64,000 bases of DNA, from positions 1,309,146 through 1,373,145 of the forward strand of contig NW_003314306.1 of NCBI RefSeq assembly GCF_000143415.4, given 5' to 3'. The position numbers and the translations under genes were made by a program. The notes beneath the pieces are model-generated. The model did no database searches. It saw only the letters and a list, made by a program, of their open reading frames with translations, and had not been told where the DNA came from. This document shows, piece after piece, positions 45,901-55,200 of this stretch. Numbering within the stretch: position 1 is the stretch's first letter; the number at the start of each line of letters is the position of its first letter. Source of the DNA: Selaginella moellendorffii (Eukaryota > Streptophyta > Lycopodiopsida > Selaginellales > Selaginellaceae).

Positions 45901-46035
45901 TGATACAGCAGCATTGCCTTCCCCAAGCCTTTGACAGTGTATAACAAAGTTCCGATCCATAGACACAAGGGTCCCTTTTGCAACTCTCTTCCCACCATTC
46001 AAAATGTAAACCTTTTCCCCAACCCTGAAGGCCAT
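42967..46035 (-). CDS. DUF7869/Sola-like DDE/D transposase, interrupted by one amber codon
   Basis: A frame of 1023 codons from ATG 46035, broken only by TAG at 44887-44889 (codon 383). The N-terminal region has two related 'VAKGTLVS-DR--V' modules (about residues 15-45 and 115-145), like those in plant En/Spm-associated proteins. About 225-233 is CCKRRCCQH, a likely zinc site, followed by a helical DNA-binding-like part (GVPRTTFYRIKTEFEEQ). After the stop come FSKCDECTAIK, D478/D481 (IHDKMDQKK), GANMMIASLAKHL, D645 (QTDNAGSENKN) and D687 (VGHTHEDVDAMF), the probable RNase H-fold catalytic acids. The C terminus looks like a BAH/chromo-like module (VEWFKPSSGYTKDCLEKRW). Around 44182-44295 one or two introns carrying palindromes are likely; splicing preserves the frame. 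It should cut and join the 24-bp ends. The stop would inactivate it unless read through, sequencing-derived, or spliced out. Confidence 0.8.
44182..44295 (-). other. Probable palindrome-bearing intron(s) in the transposase gene
   Basis: On the minus strand CTTGCA|GTATCGC opens and ATGCACAG|CCTCATCC closes a 114-nt segment (38 codons, so the frame stays open). An internal TTGTAG and GTGAGGCC would alternatively split it into 55- and 50-nt introns around a 9-nt exon. Both palindrome copies of this gene lie here, and the encoded text fits no domain. Removal brings the upstream part directly to the conserved catalytic segment. Confidence 0.5.
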
Positions 46036-46399
46036 TCTGAAAGTGCAGAAAAGAAGTTAAGACCATACAAAAAATGATTGGAGAATGGCCTAAATCATAA
46101 CATACCAAACAACCTCAATAGCATGAGGCCACATGCCATTATTCAAACATGCTATTGACACCCACATGAAATTTCGCATTCACAAAATTGGCATGAGGCC
46201 TCATGCCATCTTGATATACACACAGCTGCAGGCAAGTAAAAACATACATGACAATACGCTAGCCATGAAATTGCAAGGGCCCAAGATGGCATGTGGCCTC
46301 ATGCCATTTCTAAATGTGGTCCTAAACCATTCCATGGTGAACATACCAGGAAGCACAAGTGCCGAATATCAAGAGGAAGCGGTAGCCACACCAAAGACA

Positions 46400-46560
46400 G
46401 TGCCGCTCGCAACACCGCAACTACTCGTAGCACCGCTCGCAACACCGCAATTGCTCGTAGCGCCGCTCGCACAAACTGCCACTCGCATAAACTGCCGCTC
46501 GCAATGGCGCTCGCAATGCCGCAACCGCTTGTAGACGCATAAACCACAGCTCACAACGCC
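46400..46560. repeat. GC-rich minisatellite
   Basis: Two clear 30-bp units (GCAACACCGCAAYTRCTCGT plus AGCRCCGCTC) followed by degenerate CGCTCGCA/CACTCGCATAAACTGC repeats. Composition is unlike the flanks. Confidence 0.75.
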
Positions 46561-47330
46561 GCTTACACAAGCAGCGCTCACTGCGCTCAGCGGAACCAAG
46601 AACACGGCGCACAAAAATGATAGACCTAGGAATGAGTTCGAGAATTCAAAAATAACACACGCTTGAACGTCACATCAAATCCTCTGACAAACCAGATCTT
46701 ATGATTCCTCTGACAAATTTCAAACTGAGTAGCTTCTAGACTTTGCTGTCGGAGGTTGAACTTTGTCACATCATGTCCTTGCCTCGATCCAGCTGTGCCA
46801 TGTCAGTGATTCGAACTTTGCCATGCCATGTCAGCGATCCGCGCCAAGATTATTCGCCGTGTAAAGGAATAATTATGCTGTGTGTGTACGTCCATTTATG
46901 GCAATATAATGCCACATGCCATTCAAAGAATAATGCTAGTCGAGCATCTTTTGGTGCATTTTTGGGTTCAAAATTGCATGAGCCCACACGCTATAAAGTT
47001 TACCTGTACCAAAAATAGAAACAGCTTTATTTACTTGGGAATTTATATGGCTGAGGCATTTTTAAACTTACAAACACATGCCCTACTTACATTCCTTTGG
47101 TTGCTTAAAATTCAAAAATATTATAAACCTTTCTTTTTGCATTTTCAATGTTTTCAATTATGGTTTTTGATTTTCGCAGGACCAGCCTAGTAATCTATTT
47201 GCATCCCGTCATGTTTATAGCTAGCTTTCGTTTGTCCCCTTCGCTAGCCTGAGATACATCTGCTCGGCATCTGCCTCTTACAGCATTTGCCCAGAAAGGG
47301 CATCTTTCTTCACGCAGCATTTGCCACATG

Positions 47331-47362
47331 TTTAGGGTTAGGGTTTAGGGTTTAGGGTTTAG
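47331..47362 (+). repeat. Interstitial plant telomere-type repeat (TTTAGGG)n
   Basis: TTTAGGG, TTAGGG, TTTAGGG, TTTAGGG, TTTAG: about 4.5 units, 24 bp before the assembly gap. Confidence 0.9.
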
Positions 47363-47385
47363 CAATTCAGTAGCTTGATAAACAT

Positions 47386-47485
47386 NNNNNNNNNNNNNNN
47401 NNNNNNNNNNNNNNNNNNNNNNNNNNNNNNNNNNNNNNNNNNNNNNNNNNNNNNNNNNNNNNNNNNNNNNNNNNNNNNNNNNNNN
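47386..47485. other. Assembly gap (100 N)
   Basis: Exactly 100 Ns of unknown true length. It removes the 5' end of the plus-strand gene. The paired TIRs and target duplication on either side support that the two contigs do belong together. Confidence 0.95.
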
Positions 47486-50400
47486 AATCGGGTCTGCACG
47501 AGACATTGGCACGAACACGGAAGCTCTGGGTTCAACTGAAGAAGCCACAAAAACCAGGACAAGGACGTGCACTAGCAACTAGCGCCTGGCAGGTAAGCCT
47601 CGTTGCATGTGGCATAGCATGTGGCCTCACGCCATTTCCATTGCAGGAATTCTCGAGTCTTCTCTCGAAAACACTGGGGGTCAATGACACACTCAGCATC
47701 CATAACATTCTACTCGCGACAAAAGTTGTTTTTGACAAATGGGTAGATGTGCTGAGGAGGTACCATGACGGGGAGTTGCCAAACTCAATGGGTGTGGAGG
47801 ACGGCCGGAAGCCCAATGATTTGAAGCTCAACGCCTTGCGTTTCTCGCGGTCTCTAGACGACGACGACCTTCTGACAGTGGCTAATGCTCTTCTACGTGG
47901 TGAGGTTGTCTTCAACAAGACCAAAATGACTCCCGGCCATATTGTGACATACGAGGACTTGTGCACGACTCTGAGAGCTCGTGCGCTATTGAAGGATTGG
48001 ATCTTCGAGCAAGTGGCCGTGGAGAGGGTGAGCATCGACACCACGCAAGAGATGATGGAAGCGCTGGAGTTGTCAAATGAAGACATCGACGAGTACGTGA
48101 AGGGGGCCCCCAAGTTCATCGATCTGCTGCGGGATGCCACGAAAAGTAAAGCTGAGAAGTTGGATCAGTATCCAAATTTCATTAAGATTGATGTCGACCG
48201 CCGGCTTCAGAAACAGCTCGACCCCGCAGCAGAGGCCTATCGAGAACCTTACCGGGTATACTTGAATTCGGATGAGGATCAAAGGTGGAGGAGCATCGTT
48301 TCCCGCGGAGATGAGCAGGTCAAGAACATCTTTTGTGTGATGGACTTCACAAACGAGGAGATCACTCATGCAGACGAAGTCAGCTCCATCATTGACTTAA
48401 TGGTGGGACTTGCGGAGGTGGAATCTTCAGTCCACTATATGATCTACGACTCCGAATCCTATCACAAGTTCTGGAAGGCCTTGAACGAGGTGAAGGCTCG
48501 GTTGAAAGGCAAGGAGATGCGGGAGATCCATGGGATAATGGCTAAGAAGAAGATACCGACGAATGTCCGCATCTTCACACTCGCCCTTGTTATTGGTCCT
48601 GCAGCAGAGTGGGACTGGAGTGACTTCCCAGCTTCGTTCGACAAGGCCAATCGAATTGATCTGAGGGAGGTCAATTTACCCGTGCCTGAGGAACTGAAGA
48701 CGGCTATGGAGCTTTCGAATCCAAAGAAAGCTCCAGGTGCAGCATGGGAAATGCTCAGCTGGGTCTTCAACGCAATAGCGGGTGGGTCATCTGCTTCCGA
48801 CTCCAAGGGCAAATGCGTTGTCGAGTACAACTGCGGCGGACTATTCTTTCGAGCCGCACTACTCAAGGGTGTCCCTTGTGTTGCGGTGACAAACTCCATT
48901 GAAGAGATGACTTCAATGGAGCATATAATTACAGTTGCCAAAGAAAAACAGTATCTTCTCTGCGAACCTGGTGAGTACACACTTTAAGTTTAAATGTTAT
49001 CTCACAAGCTCTGTATGCAGGAGCGTGGCCACCCCCAGATGCTGAAACGGCGTTAACAGCTACTTTTGAAGATACCCATGTTGGGCCGAGCTCACAACCT
49101 GCACAAGGTAAGGTCACGTGAGGCCTCACGCCATTTTGATTATAGATCGTTGTGAATATTTAGACACGAGGACTGAAAAGCGCACTGGTGGCGCATCGAA
49201 GAAGGACAAACAGAAAAGCAATAGGAAAAAAGGAGGTACAAATTATATTTGCAATGGCGTGTGGTCTCATGCCATTCCTTGCAGGAGAAACTTCTTCAAA
49301 GGCAAAACAGGCAAGCACCAGCCAAGCTCAAACTGACAGTGGTCATAAAAAGCGAAAGCACGTTGGACAGTCGTCGAGATCAGAGGCGTTTGATTCGAAA
49401 AGGAAGAAGGGCAACGAAAAGATGATAGGTAATGCCTCGCGGTTATGGCGTGTGTGCTCATGCCATTCATTGCAGATCAAGGGCTGAGTGAAAGCAGGCA
49501 GTCACCACCTCATGACTCAGATTCCTATGGCGGACTCCCCTTCCCCAATCTCAATGGAGAGGTACAATGGATGAGGGAAGCTTTTCAAGGCAGGGCCACG
49601 TTTTTCTCATCTCGTCGTCTTCGAAGGGTGCAAGAACGTGCAGAAACCATGTTAAGACAGTCGGGTGAGGATACGGTCCTAGGTCACGCACTAAAACAGG
49701 CTATGGATGTCTTGTATTTTGAGATGGAGACTCGGCCAGATGATTTTCCCAAGATGGTCCTGGAAGAACAAGCCATCCAGCCTGAGCAGCCTATGGAAGA
49801 AATGCAGGAGGGGGATGAGGAGCCAGAGAAAGATAATGAGCAAGAAGAGCAGAAGGACGAAGAGGAGGACAAAGAAGAGGAGGACAAAGAAGAGCAGGAC
49901 GAAGAGGACTTGGATGGTCCTCACAATGGTGACGATCACAATAACGACGACGACGATGATGACGACGATGGCCAGCCTGAGGTGGCCAAAGAGCGGCGGA
50001 GGAAGGTCATACAAGACAAACCATCAGGTAAATAATAATACATCCATTCCTAACCTTTTACCATTTCTAACATTGTCCATGTAGGTCGCAGAGCAAATGG
50101 TAAGTAGAGATTATTCAGTTGAATTTACAAACTCTAGCCTTTAGTGTCGAGGAAGGATAGTGCCAAGCAAGGGTCGAAACGTATGTCCAATCCTTCAGAA
50201 TCAGCAGTGCGCTCAAGTGATATCGGTCCTAGTTCCTCAATAGCAGTTGATGGTAAATACAGTATAGTCGATTCAATGTGCTAATGAGTTTGTTTTTAGT
50301 AGCACGGGAGGATACCATCTCAATCGAAGGGAGATATTTGGACATGCATATGGATCCGCCAGTGGACTCTACTTGGCTGCAAGAGTCATCAGAGCTGGTG

Positions 50401-50916
50401 GAGGCTACTATCCATATCAACGCCAAGCAAGCTGACCACGCTCCACTTGATGCTGCCCATACCATTGAGTCAATCTTGTCCACGTATCCAACTGACGGTG
50501 ACCAGGCGCCATTGGACCCACATGAGGCCGCCCCAGCCGCCGAGCCGGTCGTATCCTCATTTCCAATGGACTCAACGTGTGCCCAATCGTCTGACTACGC
50601 GCCGTTGGAACCTCCCTACACCGCCCCTGCTGCTTGTTCGGTCATGTCCACTTTGCCAACGGAGGCACCAGCTGAAATGGCGTGTGATCACACGCCATCG
50701 GAACCACCCCATGCCACTGTTGAGCCAGTTGTACCAGAGTCTACAGCTGAAATGGCATGTGCCCACACGCCATCGGATGCGATTGACCCCACATTGCAGA
50801 GGAGAGTATTTCCGCCCTTCACGTTTCCTCGACCAAAACCCTCTCAACGACCATCGGGAGCAACATTCGCTAATATTGTAGATGGTAAAATTGACTTGTA
50901 CCATTTTTTATGCTGA
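47486..50916 (+). CDS. Large multi-exon transposon-borne protein of unknown function (5' end in gap)
   Basis: Nine exons: <47486-47592, 47647-48970, 49021-49107, 49146-49235, 49285-49428, 49476-50027, 50085-50099 (15 nt), 50145-50252 and 50300-50916. All introns are GT-AG, 38-57 nt, and every join keeps frame. The first ~490 residues are globular. Near their end CVVEYNCGGLFFRAALLKGV and PCVAVTNS resemble a Rossmann-type, methyltransferase-like strand-glycine turn (weak inference). Then come Lys/Arg-rich segments (KKDKQKSNRKKG, HKKRKHVG) that could be nuclear signals, a strongly acidic tract (about 49800-49975, Asp/Glu runs) and a Pro/Ala-rich repeat region with two EMACxHTPS modules encoded by palindromes. 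Four of eight introns contain the element's palindrome. Its last codons overlap the start of the HAD-like ORF. I do not recognise the family. Confidence 0.65.
50677..50698. repeat. Perfect 22-bp palindrome inside coding sequence
   Basis: ATGGCGTGTGA followed by its exact reverse complement; encodes MACDHTPS. A second, imperfect copy lies 75 bp downstream (50752-50773) and encodes MACAHTPS. These are the only clear exonic copies. Confidence 0.95.
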
Positions 50917-51794
50917 CGCATTTCATTTCGGAGTCACGGCGAAGGTACTGTATCGTTTTTGATCTGAACGGTGTCCTTTTCTCCCATGAGCGTGGCTCGT
51001 CCTCGAATGTCATTGCACCCTCCAAAGCCTGCGGTCGCAAGTTGGTCAAAAGAGACAGATTCACATTAATCACACGGGAGAAACTGCGGGATCTAATAAT
51101 GACCATGCGACACTTAAAACAGAGGGCCGGGTTCAATTTGCAATTGGGAGTTTGGACATCCATGATGCGCCACAATGCATTAACGTTGCTACAGATGATG
51201 CACGATCAGACACGAGTAATATTACCATTTGACTTTCTTCTAACGCAGGAGGATTGCTTGACTATGGTCCATGTGAGGGGTAGCAAGCCCATCTTCGTCA
51301 AGCCAGAGGCTGTAGTGATGAACCGGACTGCTAGCTCAAGTGAAATCCTCATCATCGATGACTCGCCGATTAAAACTGCAGCGAACACGCACACATATGC
51401 AGTGCACCCCATCTCTTGCAGTATGGAAACTAGGGAGAAGAAACCGTATGTTCTGGGGGACCTTGCAAAACGGCTTGGAGCGATGGTGATAGAGAACCGG
51501 CCAGTCCAGGAGGTGGCTGCAGAAATCAACCAAATGGCAGATGGAACGGTATATCAGAAGCCATTTGATCGGACAGACACCAGTCATCATTTATGGCATG
51601 TATATTGTCTAGCCAAGCACTATCCGCATCTCCATAATCTGCTCAACCGGATGGGTTCTTCGACCACTGAACATGAGCGTGGACGTATTAGAGAAGAGAT
51701 GGCATTACTATTGGGTTTAAATCCTGATAGTGTGGAGAGTGATGAAATTCCAAGATTATTGTATAGGCGTTGGAGGCAAAAAATAACAGTCTGA
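50910..51794 (+). CDS. FCP1/NIF-type HAD phosphatase-like protein
   Basis: 294 residues from a true ATG at 50910. HAD motif I is IVFDLNGVL (D18, N20); the second acid is Asn, as in the 'DLNGLL' group of plant HAD proteins known to me. GVWTSMMRHNA (about residues 85-95) matches the FCP1/SCP segment 'xWTSxxxxNA', and EILIIDDSPIKTAANTHTYA has the D150-D151 metal-binding motif IV. These enzymes dephosphorylate Ser, for example on the RNA polymerase II tail; Asn at the second position may weaken that activity. The ORF overlaps the end of the preceding gene (ATG 50910-50912, upstream TGA 50914-50916). Whether it is separate, re-initiated, frameshifted or spliced to the upstream gene is open. It ends about 420 bp before the right terminal repeat. 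Confidence 0.75.
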   Translation: MLTHFISESRRRYCIVFDLNGVLFSHERGSSSNVIAPSKACGRKLVKRDRFTLITREKLRDLIMTMRHLKQRAGFNLQLGVWTSMMRHNALTLLQMMHDQTRVILPFDFLLTQEDCLTMVHVRGSKPIFVKPEAVVMNRTASSSEILIIDDSPIKTAANTHTYAVHPISCSMETREKKPYVLGDLAKRLGAMVIENRPVQEVAAEINQMADGTVYQKPFDRTDTSHHLWHVYCLAKHYPHLHNLLNRMGSSTTEHERGRIREEMALLLGLNPDSVESDEIPRLLYRRWRQKITV

Positions 51795-52212
51795 GATGGC
51801 ATGTATTTATTTAAAAATGTAACTTATTATGGCATGGTGTTCCATGCAATTGTATTAATATTAAAAGACAATTCTTTGAGAGGATTTGCATTATACTAGA
51901 AGTGTTACAGCATGTTATTGGAAGTCTACGAAGTTGTTTTATTAATAATGGGAAAGTAAAGATTGAATGGGGACTTGGGCTCCACCTAGACTCGGAGCAA
52001 CTGAGCCAATATTAAAAGGATGGAAAGAAATTGGACGACGATGACAAGGAGAAGAGAGAGGTGAAGCAGTGGCAGGGGGAGGAGAAGTGATTGAGTAGAC
52101 ATTTCCTTGTTTAAAATAAAATGGCATGTGCCTCAATGCAGTTGAATTTTGTTATATTTATATACTATATAAAGGTTTGGAAACCTTATTTTACAAGTGG
52201 GATAATGACAAT
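51795..52212. other. Right non-coding arm of the transposon
   Basis: No gene. Contains half- or full palindromes at about 51796, 51829-51850 and 52121-52141, then a subterminal AAGTGGGA just before the right TIR. Confidence 0.6.
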
Positions 52213-52236
52213 TCCCACTTTAACGAAATAGAGCTT
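52213..52236 (-). repeat. Right terminal inverted repeat (24 bp)
   Basis: TCCCACTTTAACGAAATAGAG plus CTT, the exact complement of the left end. It is followed by the ATGC duplication. A further AAGTGGGA lies just inside at about 52194-52201. Confidence 0.95.
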
Positions 52237-55200
52237 ATGCCTAGAGATATGGAGAACACCCTTTCCCAATGTCCCTTCCTTAGTCCCCGGTAAGTCCTTT
52301 TCTATTCATGGCCATGGTCACTAATATTGCCACTGGGTCAAGGCTTAAAAGCCCAATCACTAAGTCCACATTTGGGACTTCCTCACCATATGACCATATC
52401 CTTGGTCATTATATAAGAAGATTACTCTTTTTCTTTTCCATAATCCAGGGTTTTAGGATAACATTTTGGAACACTATAGCCCTATACAAGCCTCACCCAC
52501 TTTCTGCCCTTAGGTGCCCTAGCCATGTGGCTAAAGCGAGGTTCCGATAAGCCACACCAAATATCCAAGTAGGTACCCACACTTGGATTGGGCAGAATCC
52601 ACACTAAGGAAATGTATCTCTCTCATAAACAATTGACAATTTTTCAGCTTGACCTTAAGGCTTGAATTCTGAAGTCTCTAGACAACTCTCTACAGGTCAT
52701 CTATATGCAATTCAATCCTTGTGGAATAGATGTTGATGTCTTCTATATACACTAGTGATGATTCCTAGAGGAGTGAGCCAAGCACCTAATCCATTAAGTG
52801 TTGAAAAGTTGCACTTGTTGCCTAGACCAAACGGCATGGATCTAAATTAGTAGAGGTCATCATGATGTCTCTCTTTATCCTCTCTTTTTTAGGCACTTGC
52901 CAAAAGCTTAAGGCAAGATCCAAAGAACTAAAAACTTTCTCACCAGCTAACTAGTCTAGCATGTCATCAATCCTTGGGAGAGGTAGACATCTCTCTTAGT
53001 CACAAAATTTAGGTGTCGATTGTCCATATAAAACTTAGTGCTTTCATTCTTTTTTTCAACTATCACCCTTGTTCTTATTTTAGACCTAAATTTAAGAGAG
53101 GAGGAGAGCAATTGCTATTGATACATACTTCCTTGACTATGCCTCTACTTCAAAGTAAGTGTTGCTTGATCAACCTGTCAAAGCTTGTGTTTGATCCCTT
53201 GTCATAAGAGACTTGTCTTCTAAGGGTTTAGATTCCTAGTACTCCTGAAGTCCTCATTGACTCCTCTCAGTTTTTTCTTGAGCTTAGATAAGTATTCAAT
53301 TGATCCCTTGATATATATGACTGGAATCACTTTAGATCGCTGAATATCAATTGTGACATTCTGTAGCATATGTGATTATAGGATGAGATTTGGATATACT
53401 GTCATTGTGAATCCTTGGAACCTTGAGGGATAAATGGGGATAAAATACCTATTAAGGGCTCTCTCATAAAAAAATTGCCTCTTTTGCAGTTCATATGGTA
53501 TCAGAGTAAATGGCACAAGTTCAATTCCCATTGATTAGTGGCTACTTAAAATATAATATACTTTTGAGCAAGGTATATTCCTACTCCTAAAAATTGAAAT
53601 AGTATGTATTAGGCATCAACGGACAAAGGTATCCACCATGGGATTGTAGTATGGGTGGATGATTAATTGCCTCACATGAAATAATCAGTCATGCTAATGC
53701 GAAAATGGAGGTGTTAGTTCCTCTTGGTTCAGTAGGGGTTGTTAGTCAATAGTCAATAAAGACATTGACATTAGACATTAACATCTCTAAAGGGGTGGTG
53801 AGTGTAGTGCATATGATCTAAAGGGATGAGATTTAAATATATTGTCACCATGGATCTTTAGAAATAACCACTAAAATCTCTCTCTCACTAAGCAATTATC
53901 TATTTTCCAATTGATTTAAGCAAAAAAATATCCTCACATACTACCTAAGCAATTGGATTGCCCTTCTGTCAAAATCTTACTTAGAGTATAGTTCACTAGT
54001 AGTATCATAGGCTTGTCACCATATGTTGAAAACCAAGTATGGCATTCACTATCACCAAGTCACACTTCAAGGCCCAATATAAAGAGATAATATATATAAT
54101 TTTTCCAAGTGAAAAGCATATGTGTCCATTAGTTGGTATTAGCACTTGTTAGATCAACTTGAAGATACCTTAGCCTATGAACCCATTTGAGGGAATGGTG
54201 GTAACTCATATTTAATACCAAATTATCAACTCTATCCAACTTGATAGCCTAATGACAGCTTTTGCTATAGGATCTCAATATTAGAGCAATAAATGTACCA
54301 TTCTCAAGCTCTCTTTATGAGAACCCATCCTCAATTGGTGAGAACTCCTCAGACTTGGTCACACAATGAAATGCATTGGAATGCTCTCCCTTCAATAGGC
54401 CTATTGTATTGTGAGATACTTGAGGTTCTCGGAAGTGAAGTTTTGAAAGGGATAGCTCTCTCCATAATGTTAATTGGCTTTCTTCAATCTGCAATCTCCC
54501 ACATATGCCAATGAAGGCACTAATTCATAATCAAGAGAGTTGTTTCCCACTTAGTGACCAGACATGAGACTATAGCATCTACTTTGCCAACTCTCAAAAA
54601 GAGTTTGACTGGGTATAAAGTTCATCATTGGCCATCTTGAGTTGAACATGGGTGTATGGCACTATAGCTCTTGCTTTTCACACCTAAGACTTGGGTACTA
54701 TTGTGACGTCATAGCCTATGTCCACAACTACCACCACCTTTGATCAATTTTGCATCATCAGCCATACCATGACTATCACTTCCATTTCTATATCTGGCAA
54801 TGGCAGAAAATAGATATAGAGTTGATTAGTTAAGTCCACCAATGGTTTCATCAGGGTTTTTCACCAAGCTTCCAGCCTAAACATAGCATTCAATTTAAAG
54901 ACTTTGAATTTCTTTATGAGCAACTCCTTACATTCCTTCTTCAAATCAAATAACATCATGCAGTCTTTTTGACTCTAGCCCTCCTTGCCATATTCACAAC
55001 GTTTTGCATACATTCCGAAATGACAGTATGCCAGACTCTATTAGTTCTGCCACTAAACCCTGGATGAACTACAATGGGACCCGGCAGAGTGGGAATGAAA
55101 GGATACATGCAAAGGGTTCTTTCAATATGAGACCAAGCTCGGCTAACAAATGACTTGCCCCTTGGCTCATTCCACTTTTATTCAAAAAGCAAGAGCCCAA

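Larger units (their letters stand above)
46036..47385. other. Divergent intergenic region of the transposon
   Basis: Lies between the transposase start and the 5' end of the plus gene (lost in the gap). Contains palindromes at 46119-46140, 46188-46210, 46286-46307, about 46898-46922 and 46976-46994. Also a GC-rich minisatellite at about 46400-46560 with 30-bp units built on CGCTCGCAACACCGCAA, and telomere-type repeats at its right edge. Probably a shared promoter region. Confidence 0.6.
42821..52141. repeat. Dispersed ~22-bp palindromic motif, about 18 copies
   Basis: Consensus half-site ATGGCRTGNGR followed by its inverted complement. Copies near 42821, 42881, 44213, 44272, 46119, 46188, 46286, 46898, 46976, 47615, 49113, 49253, 49444, 50677, 50752, 51829 and 52121, with half-sites at about 51593 and 51796. 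The best are GGCATGAGGCCTCATGCC (46190-46207, perfect) and 50677-50698 (ATGGCGTGTGA plus its exact complement). No comparable palindrome was seen outside 42278-52236, apart from weakly similar CCACATGCCAT text at about 41035. Likely protein-binding or RNA-hairpin sites; function unknown. Confidence 0.85.
42278..52236. mobile_element. About 10-kb TIR DNA transposon with Sola-like transposase and cargo genes
   Basis: Perfect 24-bp inverted repeats end the element (AAGCTCTATTTCGTTAAAGT... at 42278 and its complement ending at 52236). ATGC lies immediately outside both ends (42274-42277, 52237-52240). The flanks join seamlessly: tttagaATGC + ctagagatatggag equals the uninterrupted relative at about 59918-59945 (ttaagATGCttggagatata). 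Inside: a DUF7869-type DDE/D transposase gene (-), a divergent multi-exon gene (+), an HAD phosphatase-like ORF (+), and about 18 copies of a palindromic motif. The 4-bp duplication and the D...NKN...GHTHEDxD transposase pattern recall the Sola superfamily; that placement is inferred. Length is approximate because of the 100-N gap. Confidence 0.9.

Noticed and set aside
46400-46614. Ala/Val/Arg-rich frames on both strands
   Set aside because: Generated by the GC-rich minisatellite; no conserved motif or start.
49691-50014. Hydrophobic Val/Ile-rich frame on the minus strand suggesting a membrane protein
   Set aside because: It is the reverse complement of an Asp/Glu-rich coding tract, which always gives Val/Leu/Phe-rich text.
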